From assembly GCF_003339865.1 (NCBI RefSeq), contig NZ_QPKV01000009.1:62001-126000 (forward strand): a stretch of 64,000 nucleotides of DNA. Direction: 5' to 3'. A model generated the notes under the pieces. It did not search any database. It was given only the letters and a program-made list of their open reading frames with translations, and was not told where the DNA came from. This document shows positions 27,268 through 36,049 of this stretch, in pieces. Position 1 is the first letter of the stretch. Each line of letters begins with the position of its first letter. The position numbers were made by a program, and so were the translations under genes. Source of the stretch: Pedobacter chinensis (GTDB lineage: Bacteria; Bacteroidota; Bacteroidia; Sphingobacteriales; Sphingobacteriaceae).

Positions 27268-28525
27268 AAAGTTGTCAACTTTTATAGCGTTGTAATTAGA
27301 AAGTTGACAACTTTAATCATGCCCTTTCTTAATTGAATGATTTTTTTCGATCAATCCCAAAGTTGTCAACTTTTATAGCGCTGCAGTTAGAAAGTTGACA
27401 ACTTTAATCATGTACTTTCTTAATTGAATGATTTTTTCGATCAATCCCAAAGTTGTCAACTTTTATAGCACTGTCCTTAGAAAGTTGACAACTTTAATCA
27501 TGCCCTTTCTTAATTGAATGATTTTTTTCGATCAATCCCAAAGTTGTCAACTTTTATAGCGTTGTAGTTAGAAAGTTGACAACTTTAATCATGCCCTTTC
27601 TTAATTGAATGATTTTTTCGATCAACCAAAGTTGTCAACTTTTATAGCGCTGTAATTAGAAAGTTGACAAATTAATCAATAACCTTTTTTAATTGAATGA
27701 TTTTTTCGATCAACCAAAGTTGTCAACTTTTATAGCACTGTCCTTAGAAAGTTGACAACTTTAATCATGCCCTCTCTTATTTGAATGATTTTTTTTCGAT
27801 CAACCCAAAAGTTGTCAACTTTTATAGCGCTGTAATTAGAAAGTTGACAAATTAATCAATAACCTTTTTTAATTGAATGATTTTTTCGATCAACCAAAGT
27901 TGTCAACTTTTATAGCGCTGTAGTTAAAAAGTTGACAAATTAATCAATAACCTTTTTTAATTGAATGATTTTTTTGATCAATCCCAAAGTTGTCAACTTT
28001 TATAGCGCTGTAATTAGAAAGTTGACAAATTAATCAATAACCTTTTTTAATTGAATGATTTTTTCGATCAACCAAAGCTGTCAACTTTTATAGCGCTGTA
28101 ATTAGAAAGTTGACAACTTTAATCATGCCCTTTCTTAATTGAATGATTTTTTTTCGATCAACCCAAAAGTTGTCAACTTTTATAGCGCTGTCTTTAGAAA
28201 GTTGACAACTTTAATCATGTACTTTCTTAATTGAATGATTTTTTCGATCAATCCCAAAGTTGTCAACTTTTATAGCACTGTCCTTAGAAAGTTGACAACT
28301 TTAATCATGCCCTTTCTTAATTGAATGATTTTTTTCGATCAATCCCAAAGTTGTCAACTTTTATAGCACTGTCCTTAGAAAGTTGACAACTTTAATCATG
28401 CCCTTTCTTAATTGAATGATTTTTTTTCGATCAATCCCAAAGTTGTCAACTTTTATAGCGTTGTAGTTAGAAAGTTGACAAATTAATTAATAACCTTTCT
28501 TAACTTAAAATGGGCTTATTGTTTT
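27268..28525. repeat. 14-copy tandem array of about 90-bp units with paired palindromes
   Basis: Units begin at about 27268, 27359, 27449, 27540, 27628, 27716, 27808, 27896, 27986, 28074, 28166, 28256, 28347 and 28439, with spacing 88-92 bp. Each unit has AAAGTTGTCAACTTT, a TATAGCG(C/T)TGT(A/C)NTTAG spacer of about 17 bp, and AAAGTTGACAACTTT or its variant ending ACAAATTAA. The two 15-mers are each odd palindromes and are reverse complements of one another. The rest holds CTTAATTGAATGA and a run of six to eight T. No reading frame of note crosses the array, since unit length is not a multiple of three. It lies between the convergent genes lspA and sucB. The DNA before it (27135-27226) holds only a fragment like TGCTGAACTTGATTCAG. 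Confidence 0.95.
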
Positions 28526-28613
28526 AAAGCAGTTTGTATATACCTTGTTTTACCTCTCTTTCAAAATCACTGACTCCAGCCAATAACGGAATGTTATAGT
28601 CATTCAACAGAAA

Positions 28614-28640
28614 ACAAAAAAAGCCTCAACCAAAGGCTGA
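28614..28640 (-). terminator. Terminator after sucB
   Basis: On the minus strand AGCCT-TTGGTTG-AGGCT forms a hairpin followed by seven T residues, about 30 bp past the sucB stop. Confidence 0.75.
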
Positions 28641-28669
28641 AGCTTTATACTTTAAGCTAATTTATCAGA

Positions 28670-29914
28670 CTAAACACCCAATAACAATCTAGCAGGATCT
28701 TCCAATAATTGTTTTACCCGTACCAGGAAACCAACAGACTCACGTCCATCGATAATTCTGTGGTCATAAGATAAAGCTACATACATCATCGGACGAATAA
28801 CCACCTCACCTTTTTCAGCAACAGGACGCTCAACAATGTTGTGCATACCTAAAATAGCTGACTGAGGTGCATTGATGATTGGAGTTGACATCATTGAACC
28901 AAACACTCCACCATTAGTGATGGTAAATGTTCCGCCAGTCATTTCTTCTATGGTTAATTTACTATCGCGAGCTTTTAAAGCCAATTCCAAAACCGATTTC
29001 TCAATTTGAGCTAAGGTCATGCTCTCTGCATTACGTATAACAGGAACCACTAAACCTTTTGGCGCAGAAACAGCGATGGAAATATCAACGAAATCATTGT
29101 AAACCAATTCTTCACCCTCTATGCGACCGTTAACCGCAGGGAAATCTTTTAAAGCTTCAGTTACAGCTTTAGTGAAAAAGCTCATAAAACCTAAACCAAC
29201 ACCAAATTTTTCTTTGAATTGATCTTTATATTTTCCGCGTAAGTCCATAATCGGTTTCATGTTAACTTCATTGAAAGTAGTTAACATTGCGGTTTCATTT
29301 TTAACGGCAACTAAACGTTTCGCAACTGTTCTACGTAGTGGAGACATTTTCTCACGACGTTCGCCACGGCTACCGACAGGGGCCGCAGCAGCAACAGGAG
29401 CACTCGCTTTTGGACTTTCGGCTTTAGCTTTTCCGCTTTCAGCTTTTACCGCATCATCTTTAGTAATACGGCCATCAACACCTGTTCCTTTTACAGCAGA
29501 TGCTTCAATACCTTTTTCTGCAAGAATTTTTCCAGCAGCAGGAGATGGAGTTCCGGTAGCATAAGACTCTTGAGTCGATAGTCCTGAGTCTTGAGTCTTA
29601 GGTGTTTCAGCAACAACATCTGGTGTTTTCACATCCGACTTCGGACTAACAACTTCAGACTTAGGACTTGTTGTTGCACCACCATCTTCAATTTTACAAA
29701 CTACTGCGCCAATAGCTAAAGTATCGCCTTCAGCAGCTATGGTTTTTAAAGTTCCAGCTTGTTCTGCGGTTAATTCGAATGTAGCCTTGTCTGATTCTAA
29801 CTCTGCAATAACTTCATCCATTTCAACAACATCACCATCGTTTTTTATCCAACGTGATAAAACAACTTCGGTTATCGACTCACCAACTGGTGGAACTTTT
29901 ATCTCTAAACTCAT
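28670..29914 (-). CDS. sucB: 2-oxoglutarate dehydrogenase E2 (dihydrolipoyl succinyltransferase)
   Basis: The start is the ATG at 29914 (MSLEIKVPPVGES), giving 414 residues; a longer frame adds 24 residues unlike the family. The lipoyl domain (about 1-76) carries the lipoylated Lys43 in ELESDKATFE. A peripheral-subunit-binding domain follows (about 122-155, PSPAAGKILAEKGIEAS), then the catalytic acyltransferase domain (about 185-414) with SYDHRIIDGRE, the active His being about 385 and the Asp about 389. It transfers succinyl to CoA in the TCA-cycle complex with the adjacent E1. Two flexible linkers (about 80-121 and 156-182) have simple, repetitive sequence that resembles intergenic repeats in this window. 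Confidence 0.97.
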   Translation of the reverse strand: MSLEIKVPPVGESITEVVLSRWIKNDGDVVEMDEVIAELESDKATFELTAEQAGTLKTIAAEGDTLAIGAVVCKIEDGGATTSPKSEVVSPKSDVKTPDVVAETPKTQDSGLSTQESYATGTPSPAAGKILAEKGIEASAVKGTGVDGRITKDDAVKAESGKAKAESPKASAPVAAAAPVGSRGERREKMSPLRRTVAKRLVAVKNETAMLTTFNEVNMKPIMDLRGKYKDQFKEKFGVGLGFMSFFTKAVTEALKDFPAVNGRIEGEELVYNDFVDISIAVSAPKGLVVPVIRNAESMTLAQIEKSVLELALKARDSKLTIEEMTGGTFTITNGGVFGSMMSTPIINAPQSAILGMHNIVERPVAEKGEVVIRPMMYVALSYDHRIIDGRESVGFLVRVKQLLEDPARLLLGV

Positions 29915-30010
29915 ATTTTTAAAATTGTAATTTCTTTGATTTTTTGTCTTTAAATCTTGTATAAGCTGTTGAAAGAAAACCTTCAACCTTATGCCTTTTT
30001 ATCTTCAACC

Positions 30011-32809
30011 TTAATCGGCTTCAGCCATTTTTTTACTTGCTTTTTTTGCAATATCTTTTACTTCTTCTTTTTTAACAGGTGCTTCAAGCGCCTTTGCTAA
30101 AATATAAGCTTGTTGATTGGCGTGTTGTTTTGCAAAACCAGTAGCTGTACTGCTGCTTTCTTTTCGTGAAATTACATTAATGCCTTTCAATTCAGTTTTG
30201 TATAACTTACGGAATAAATATGGCCATGCACCCATATTCTCTGGCTCCTCCTGTACCCAGAAAATTTCTTTGGCATTTTTATATTTTTTCTTAACCGCTT
30301 CCATTTGGTCAACAGGAGTTGGATATAATTGCTCAACGCGAACCAACGCCACATGTTTTACCTGATCAGCCTGCTGTTTTTCAAGCAATTCGTAGTAAAT
30401 TTTACCACTACAGAAAATAATACGCGTAATATCTGCAACCTTTGCGTTTACATCATCAATTACCTCTTTAAAACCACCTTCTGTAAATTCTTCTAATTTA
30501 GAAACGCAGGCAGGGTGGCGTAATAAACTTTTTGGCGTAAATACAACCAACGGTTTACGGAAATCGCGTTTAAACTGACGGCGTAAAACGTGGAAGAAGT
30601 TTGCTGGAGTAGTACAATTTGTAACCTGCATGTTGTAATCAGCACAAAGTTCCATAAAACGCTCAATACGTGCTGAAGAGTGCTCAGGGCCTTGACCTTC
30701 ATAACCATGAGGCAATAACATTACCAGGCCATTTTCACGTTGCCATTTTGTTTCAGCACTTGCAATGTATTGATCAACAACAATTTGTGCGCCGTTAAAG
30801 AAATCACCAAATTGTGCTTCCCAAATGGTTAAAGCATTTGGGTTAGCCATTGCATAACCATATTCGAAACCTAAAACACCATATTCTGATAAGTGCGAAT
30901 TGTAAATATCAAATGGCGCCTGTTGATCTGAAATATTTGCCAATGGTACATATTCTTCCTCACTATCTTCTAAAGTTAATACCGCATGGCGGTGCGAGAA
31001 CGTACCACGCTCCACATCCTGACCACTTAAACGAACACGTTTACCTTCTGATAACAAAGTTCCATAAGCCAGTTGTTCACCCATTGCCCAGTCGAAGACA
31101 TGCGTATCGTTGACCATTTTGGTGCGTTCAGCAAATAATTTTTCAATTTTTTTGAAGAACTTTTTATTAGATGGTAGAGTAGTGATGCGTTTACCAATTT
31201 CTAATAATGTAGATTTTTTAACTGCAGTTACCGGAGAAGATTCGAAATCTTTTGGTGTAGCCATCCGTAAATCTGCCCAGGCACCACCGAATTTAACTTC
31301 ACTGCTACCTGCTACAAATTCTTTAGCTTCATTTAAGCGTTCTTGTAAAATTCCACGGAAATCTTTTTCCATTTCTTTTGCCAAGCCAGCTTCCAGCTTA
31401 CCCTCTTTAGTTAATTGGTCAATATAAATTTCCCTTGGATTTGGATGTTTTTCAATTGTTTTGTACAATAAAGGCTGTGTGAATTTAGGTTCATCAGACT
31501 CATTGTGCCCGAAACGACGGTAGCATAAAATATCAATGAAAACATCATTTTTATATTTCTGACGATATTCCATCGCTAAATTAATGGCATAAACCAAAGC
31601 CTCAGGATCATCACCGTTTACGTGGAAAACAGGAGATAAAGTTACTTTAGCAATATCTGTACAGTAAGTACTGGTGCGGGCATCTTTATAGTTTGTGGTA
31701 AAACCGATTTGATTATTAATCACCAGGTGAATTGTTCCACCAGTTTTATAACCTTCCAGTCCTGCCATTTGAATCACTTCATAAACAATACCCTGACCAG
31801 CAACTGAAGCATCACCATGAATCAAAATTGGTGCTAAACGGCTGTTATCACCTCCATATTTGAAATCAATTTTTGAACGGCTCATTCCTTCAACAACACC
31901 ATCAACCGTTTCCAGGTGTGATGGATTCGGGCAAAGACTTAAGTGAACACTTTTACCTGTAACAGTGGTAACATCGGTAGAATAACCTAAGTGATATTTT
32001 ACGTCACCACCAAAGGGAGTATCTGGATTGTAACTTTTACCTTCAAACTCAGCAAAAATATCTTTATAAGTTTTTTGCATAATGTTAGCCAACACATTCA
32101 AACGACCGCGATGGGCCATACCAATTACAAATTCTTCAATACCTAAATCAGCACCTTTCTCTATAACTGAATCCAATGCTGGAATTAAAGCTTCCGCCCC
32201 TTCTAAAGAAAAACGTTTTTGACCTAAGAATTTTGTACCCAGGAAATTCTCGAAACTTACAGCCTCATTTAATTTTCTAAGGATACGTTTTTTCTCATCG
32301 ATTGAGAAGTTAGGTGTGTTACGTGCACTTTCCATTTTCTGTTGAATCCAGTTCAACACCTCAGGAGTACGTAAAAATTTATATTCAGCCCCGATAGAGC
32401 TTGTATAAGTCTGTTTTAAGAAAGCAACAATATCTTTCAATTTTGCTGCACCAATACCAATTTCAACACCAGAGTTGAAAACAGTATCCAAATCTGAATC
32501 AGACAAGCCGAAATTAGAAAGATCTAAACTTGGCTGGTGTTTACGTCTTTCGCGAACCGGATTGGTGTGTGTAAATAAGTGCCCACGACTTCTATAACCA
32601 TCGATCAGGTTTAAAACACTAACTTCTTTTAAAAATTGTTCAGGGGTTTCTGCGGTTGTTGCTGGAGCCTCTGAACCTCTTCCAAAATCAAATCCTTCAA
32701 AAAATTTCTGCCAACCAAATTCAACCGACTCAGGATCTTGTTGATACGACTGATATAATGACTCTATATATTCGGCGTTTGCGCCGTTAAGATAAGATAA
32801 TTTATCCAT
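30011..32809 (-). CDS. sucA: 2-oxoglutarate dehydrogenase E1
   Basis: The 932-residue thiamine-diphosphate enzyme opens with LSYLNGANAEYIESLYQSYQQDPESV, the E1o N-terminal segment. Landmarks are EFVIGMAHRGRLNVLAN, ILIHGDASVAGQGIVYE (thiamine-diphosphate region), the NNQIGFTTNYKDAR segment, and the C-terminal transketolase half with WEAQFGDFFNGAQ and GYEGQGPEHSSAR. It decarboxylates 2-oxoglutarate and passes succinyl to the E2 lipoyl arm. sucB follows after 96 bp on the same strand, so the two form an operon; the E3 subunit is not in the window. A promoter of the Bacteroidota type stands just before it. Confidence 0.97.
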   Translation of the reverse strand: MDKLSYLNGANAEYIESLYQSYQQDPESVEFGWQKFFEGFDFGRGSEAPATTAETPEQFLKEVSVLNLIDGYRSRGHLFTHTNPVRERRKHQPSLDLSNFGLSDSDLDTVFNSGVEIGIGAAKLKDIVAFLKQTYTSSIGAEYKFLRTPEVLNWIQQKMESARNTPNFSIDEKKRILRKLNEAVSFENFLGTKFLGQKRFSLEGAEALIPALDSVIEKGADLGIEEFVIGMAHRGRLNVLANIMQKTYKDIFAEFEGKSYNPDTPFGGDVKYHLGYSTDVTTVTGKSVHLSLCPNPSHLETVDGVVEGMSRSKIDFKYGGDNSRLAPILIHGDASVAGQGIVYEVIQMAGLEGYKTGGTIHLVINNQIGFTTNYKDARTSTYCTDIAKVTLSPVFHVNGDDPEALVYAINLAMEYRQKYKNDVFIDILCYRRFGHNESDEPKFTQPLLYKTIEKHPNPREIYIDQLTKEGKLEAGLAKEMEKDFRGILQERLNEAKEFVAGSSEVKFGGAWADLRMATPKDFESSPVTAVKKSTLLEIGKRITTLPSNKKFFKKIEKLFAERTKMVNDTHVFDWAMGEQLAYGTLLSEGKRVRLSGQDVERGTFSHRHAVLTLEDSEEEYVPLANISDQQAPFDIYNSHLSEYGVLGFEYGYAMANPNALTIWEAQFGDFFNGAQIVVDQYIASAETKWQRENGLVMLLPHGYEGQGPEHSSARIERFMELCADYNMQVTNCTTPANFFHVLRRQFKRDFRKPLVVFTPKSLLRHPACVSKLEEFTEGGFKEVIDDVNAKVADITRIIFCSGKIYYELLEKQQADQVKHVALVRVEQLYPTPVDQMEAVKKKYKNAKEIFWVQEEPENMGAWPYLFRKLYKTELKGINVISRKESSSTATGFAKQHANQQAYILAKALEAPVKKEEVKDIAKKASKKMAEAD

Positions 32810-32834
32810 TATTAACTGTTTACTATAAGCATTA

Positions 32835-32868
32835 CAAAATTAGAATTTTACCTTATATAAATGGCAAA
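32835..32868 (-). promoter_or_regulatory. Putative sucAB promoter
   Basis: On the minus strand TAATTTTG (plus-strand CAAAATTA, 32835-32842) fits TANNTTTG and TTTG lies 22 bp upstream (plus-strand CAAA, 32865-32868). The leader would be about 20 nt. Confidence 0.5.
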
Positions 32869-33006
32869 AAACTCGATTAAAATAAATGATTGAATTTTAA
32901 ATGAGTGATTTATTTAATTATTCAATGAGAGAATGGCTGGATGAGTGAATGTATTTTACAACGGAACAAAATTCCATATTTAAAAATCTCTCGTGCTATC
33001 ATTTCA

Positions 33007-34281
33007 TCACGATGCCCAGGTTAAAGCATAGTTTCCTTTTGGATCCAAATTTTTGATGTTCTTATCTAAATCGAAAACACTTTTCGTTTTTTGATCATTG
33101 CCAACACCTGCCATATTTGCCCAATTGCCCCAGTTACTGGCCGGGTTATAATCAATCAGTTTTTCTTCGAAATATGCCGCTCCGAAAATCCAGCTTACTT
33201 CTAAATTATTGATGAGGTACAAGGCCGCGGTTTGACGGGCAATATTTGATATAAAACCAGTTTGATTCAGTTCCGTCATCACTGCATCAACAACAGCGAA
33301 ACCAGTCTGTGCACTCTTCCATTTATTAAAGTTTTCCTGTTCATTTTCAATATCAACTAATCCCTGGCTACCAAAGCCATTCGGATTAAAAAATGTATTT
33401 CCATATTTTTTGAACATGAAACGGAAATAGTCTCTCCAAAGCAATCCCAGTAAAACATGATTAAACATGGCTTTGGTATTTTGCATCCCTTCCATTTTCT
33501 TAATTTCCCAGTAAACTTTACGGGGAGATAAGCAACCAATGGCTAACCAGGCAGAGAGTTTTGAGGCAAGAATTAGGTTTTTTGAGGTTGCGGCTTGTTG
33601 CATGGCGACGATAACTTTTTGCAAATGCGCTAAACCTTCCGCCTCACCTCCCGTAAATTCAAAATCAGATCGCTGATCTTTTTGTTGCGGAGAGAGATTT
33701 AATTCTTCTAAAGAGGATAATATTCCCCAATCGATGACTTCGGCAACATTAATTCGATCTGGTGCCAAAAAACATGGTTTAATGATCGAGTCGCGTTCTA
33801 TTTTCTTTTTGAATTGATTAAAGGCATCAGGAATATCTTTAATCGGAAAAGGCAAATCCTCTTTATTATATAAAGTATGACCGATGAAATGCTTAAGATT
33901 TATCCGCAATTTCCAAAGCGCATTCTCTACCAAGGTAGAAACATGAGTTTCTTCTCTTGCTACTTCGCGGTGATGGTAAACTTCGGTAATTTCGTATTCC
34001 TGAACAAGTTGGGGAATAATCTCTTCCGGATTTCCTTCCGCAATGAGTAGATTTCCACCAATCTGCTTTAATGAATTTCTTAAACCTAAAACACTTTCGA
34101 GAATGAATTGCGCTCTAATATTGCCAGTTTTAAGCGTTCCGTATTTCGTTTCCCCAAAAAGACGGGAATCTAAAATATAAACAGGCAAAATCGAATCAGA
34201 TTTAGCAATAGCCTCTACCAGCATTTCATTATCATGCAAACGAAGATCATTTCTAAACCAGACTAAAATTTTTTTGGACAT
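33007..34281 (-). CDS. Cryptochrome/photolyase-family protein, DASH type
   Basis: The 424-residue protein has the N-terminal alpha/beta domain (ILVWFRNDLRLHDNEMLVEAI) and the C-terminal FAD domain. The DASH mark is RQTAALYLINNLEVSWIFGAAYFEEKLIDYNPASNWGNWANMAGVGND. The Trp pairs and GCLSPRKVYWEI FAD contacts are present. DASH proteins bind FAD and often methenyltetrahydrofolate, and repair or signal on single-stranded DNA lesions with blue light. The C-terminus ends shortly after the FAD domain (NLDPKGNYALTWAS), without an extension. It is a separate unit from the photolyase 1.8 kb away. Confidence 0.85.
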   Translation of the reverse strand: MSKKILVWFRNDLRLHDNEMLVEAIAKSDSILPVYILDSRLFGETKYGTLKTGNIRAQFILESVLGLRNSLKQIGGNLLIAEGNPEEIIPQLVQEYEITEVYHHREVAREETHVSTLVENALWKLRINLKHFIGHTLYNKEDLPFPIKDIPDAFNQFKKKIERDSIIKPCFLAPDRINVAEVIDWGILSSLEELNLSPQQKDQRSDFEFTGGEAEGLAHLQKVIVAMQQAATSKNLILASKLSAWLAIGCLSPRKVYWEIKKMEGMQNTKAMFNHVLLGLLWRDYFRFMFKKYGNTFFNPNGFGSQGLVDIENEQENFNKWKSAQTGFAVVDAVMTELNQTGFISNIARQTAALYLINNLEVSWIFGAAYFEEKLIDYNPASNWGNWANMAGVGNDQKTKSVFDLDKNIKNLDPKGNYALTWAS

Positions 34282-34461
34282 CTTTTCTTAAAAAAGGGTG
34301 TTAAGAACGCAATTACAAATTTATCTTATTTTTTGTCTGCATCAAAAGCCTGTATGATTCTTTACAAATAGGCAACAAAAAACATTCAATTATAGAATAC
34401 CTGGAAATAACACATCCTTAATCCAAATATTGATTCAACACATACATAATAAGAAAAAATA

Positions 34462-34632
34462 ATGAAACAAATGCTCATCAGTTTGCTGTTTCCGCTCAGC
34501 GTATTTGCACAGCAACAAATTAAAACTAAAGCTACCTTAGAAAAAGTTACCGTTTACAACAATGGTGCTCAGCTTACACATATCGGAAAAGTAAATCTCC
34601 CTTCCTGAACATCAGAAATAAAGATTTTTTAA
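34462..34632 (+). pseudogene. Remnant of a MuiA-like (DUF4139/4140) exported protein
   Basis: The ATG at 34462 starts a signal peptide (MKQMLISLLFPLSVFAQQQ) followed by KVTVYNNGAQLTHIGKVNLPS, which matches the N-terminus of the mucoidy-inhibitor-A-like family. A TGA at 34606-34608 stops it after 48 codons. The frame continues as TSEIKIF, which also fits the family, then TAA; so the TGA is most likely a changed GGA codon. Only this N-terminal end is left of a gene normally over 500 residues. The region 34633-35122 holds no further gene. Confidence 0.7.
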
Positions 34633-34744
34633 ATAAACCAGGTACAACATCTGTGGGTCAGGGATTTTTTGTGCCTATCAATGATGTGCTTTTGTAATTT
34701 ACCGTTAATCATAATTTTAACTTAGAATTCTTAAAGAAATAATG

Positions 34745-34808
34745 TCCCGCAGATTTAAGAAATTACGCAGACTTTATTTTATCTGCGTGATCAGTGGCAT
34801 CTGCGGGA
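34745..34808. repeat. Nested hairpin element (TCCCGCAGAT...ATCTGCGGGA)
   Basis: TCCCGCAGAT (34745-34754) pairs with ATCTGCGGGA (34799-34808), and inside it ACGCAGA (34765-34771) pairs with TCTGCGT (34782-34788). The two nested stems form a cruciform or hairpin of about 64 bp. It lies in the gap 34633-35122, which is otherwise without genes apart from a weak fragment resembling the TTCAGAATGAC repeats near 34955-34970. Confidence 0.75.
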
Positions 34809-35122
34809 AAATACCTGAATAACCTCCAAACGCTGGAACACAAAAATTAATAAACAGCACTACTCCGTTTCAAAAACAAAATTCAGCAGTAAAACAGGCA
34901 CAATGCCCTGTGGGATAGGGATTTACTTCATAGCTGCTTCACGGTCTTCACTGCGTTCAGAATGACAATTATTTTTGTTTTTTCCTTAACTTAATGACAT
35001 CGGATTCTACCTGCTCGGGAAGGACGGCAAAACAAACTGAAAGCAAGAAGTTTGAATGATGGAAGAGACGAGAAATGAATCCAAAAACTAAAACCCTTTT
35101 GCATCTTTAGTGTTTTAAAAAC

Positions 35123-36049
35123 ATGGTAAAAAAGATTCTGATTACGGGAGCGACCGGACTTGTGGGCACTGCACTCAAAAAGCATTTACTAAACAAAGGC
35201 TATGAGGTAAATACGCTTTCCCGAAAAAAGAGTAGTGATCCAAACAATTTTGTATGGGATATTTACAAAGGAACCATTGATGCTAAATGTATTGATGATG
35301 TGGATTCGATCATCCATTTAGCCGGAGAACCAGTGGCAGATAAAAAATGGACAGATGAGCACAAAAAGCAAATTATTGATAGTCGCGTAAAATCAACAGA
35401 ATTACTTTTTAAAACAATCCGATCAAAGCCTGATCATCAAATCAAATCCTTTATTTCTGCTTCTGCTGTGGGTTATTATGGAGATTGTGGAGATGAAATT
35501 CTTACAGAGGAGAGTCCGAATGGATATGGCTTTTTAGCAGAATGCTGCAAGCTTTGGGAAGATGCGGTTGATCAGGGGAAAAAGTTAAGCCTGAGAATTG
35601 TAAAACTACGTACCGGTATAGTTTTTAGCAATGATGGCGGTGCGCTACCACAATTGGACAAATCCGTTAGATTATTTGTTGGTTCAGCATTAGGTACAGG
35701 AAAACAATGGATTCCCTGGCTGCATATAGATGATATGGTAGAGATGTATATTTATGCAGTTGAAAATGTGAAAATGGAAAATTGTTACAATGCCTGTGCA
35801 CCTTTTCCAGTTACCAATAAGGGGCTGACCAAAGCAATTGCCAAACATTTACACCGACCATTCTGGCCGGTTAAAGTTCCAAAAAAGGCAATTGAATTAT
35901 TGATGGGCGAAAGAGCTGAAGCAATTTTAATGAGTAATAATACTTCTGCACAAAAGATTTTAGACACAGATTTCAAATTTAAGTTTACAGATTTGGATGA
36001 GGCTTTGAGAGATCTCTATGGCCAAGCTCCCTTAAAGAGGAAACATTAA
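35123..36049 (+). CDS. TIGR01777-family NAD(P)-dependent epimerase
   Basis: The 308-residue protein starts with the Rossmann motif ILITGATGLVGTALKKHL, and has DVDSIIHLAGEPVADKKWTDEHK and the FISASAVGYYGD active-site segment (Tyr). TGIVFSNDGGALPQLDKSVRLFVGSALGTGKQWIPWLHIDDMV is typical of the TIGR01777/YfcH group. Members are short-chain-dehydrogenase-like proteins of unknown cellular role, often linked to light-related and DNA-repair genes. It stops directly before the photolyase ATG, so they are co-transcribed. Confidence 0.9.
   Translation: MVKKILITGATGLVGTALKKHLLNKGYEVNTLSRKKSSDPNNFVWDIYKGTIDAKCIDDVDSIIHLAGEPVADKKWTDEHKKQIIDSRVKSTELLFKTIRSKPDHQIKSFISASAVGYYGDCGDEILTEESPNGYGFLAECCKLWEDAVDQGKKLSLRIVKLRTGIVFSNDGGALPQLDKSVRLFVGSALGTGKQWIPWLHIDDMVEMYIYAVENVKMENCYNACAPFPVTNKGLTKAIAKHLHRPFWPVKVPKKAIELLMGERAEAILMSNNTSAQKILDTDFKFKFTDLDEALRDLYGQAPLKRKH

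Noticed and set aside
27268..28525. CRISPR array
   Set aside because: Unit length is regular and there are repeats, but the whole unit repeats, with no unique spacers, and there are no cas genes.
34633..35122. Further pieces of the MuiA-like gene
   Set aside because: After the second stop the three frames show no stretch that fits the family; the rest is repeat DNA.
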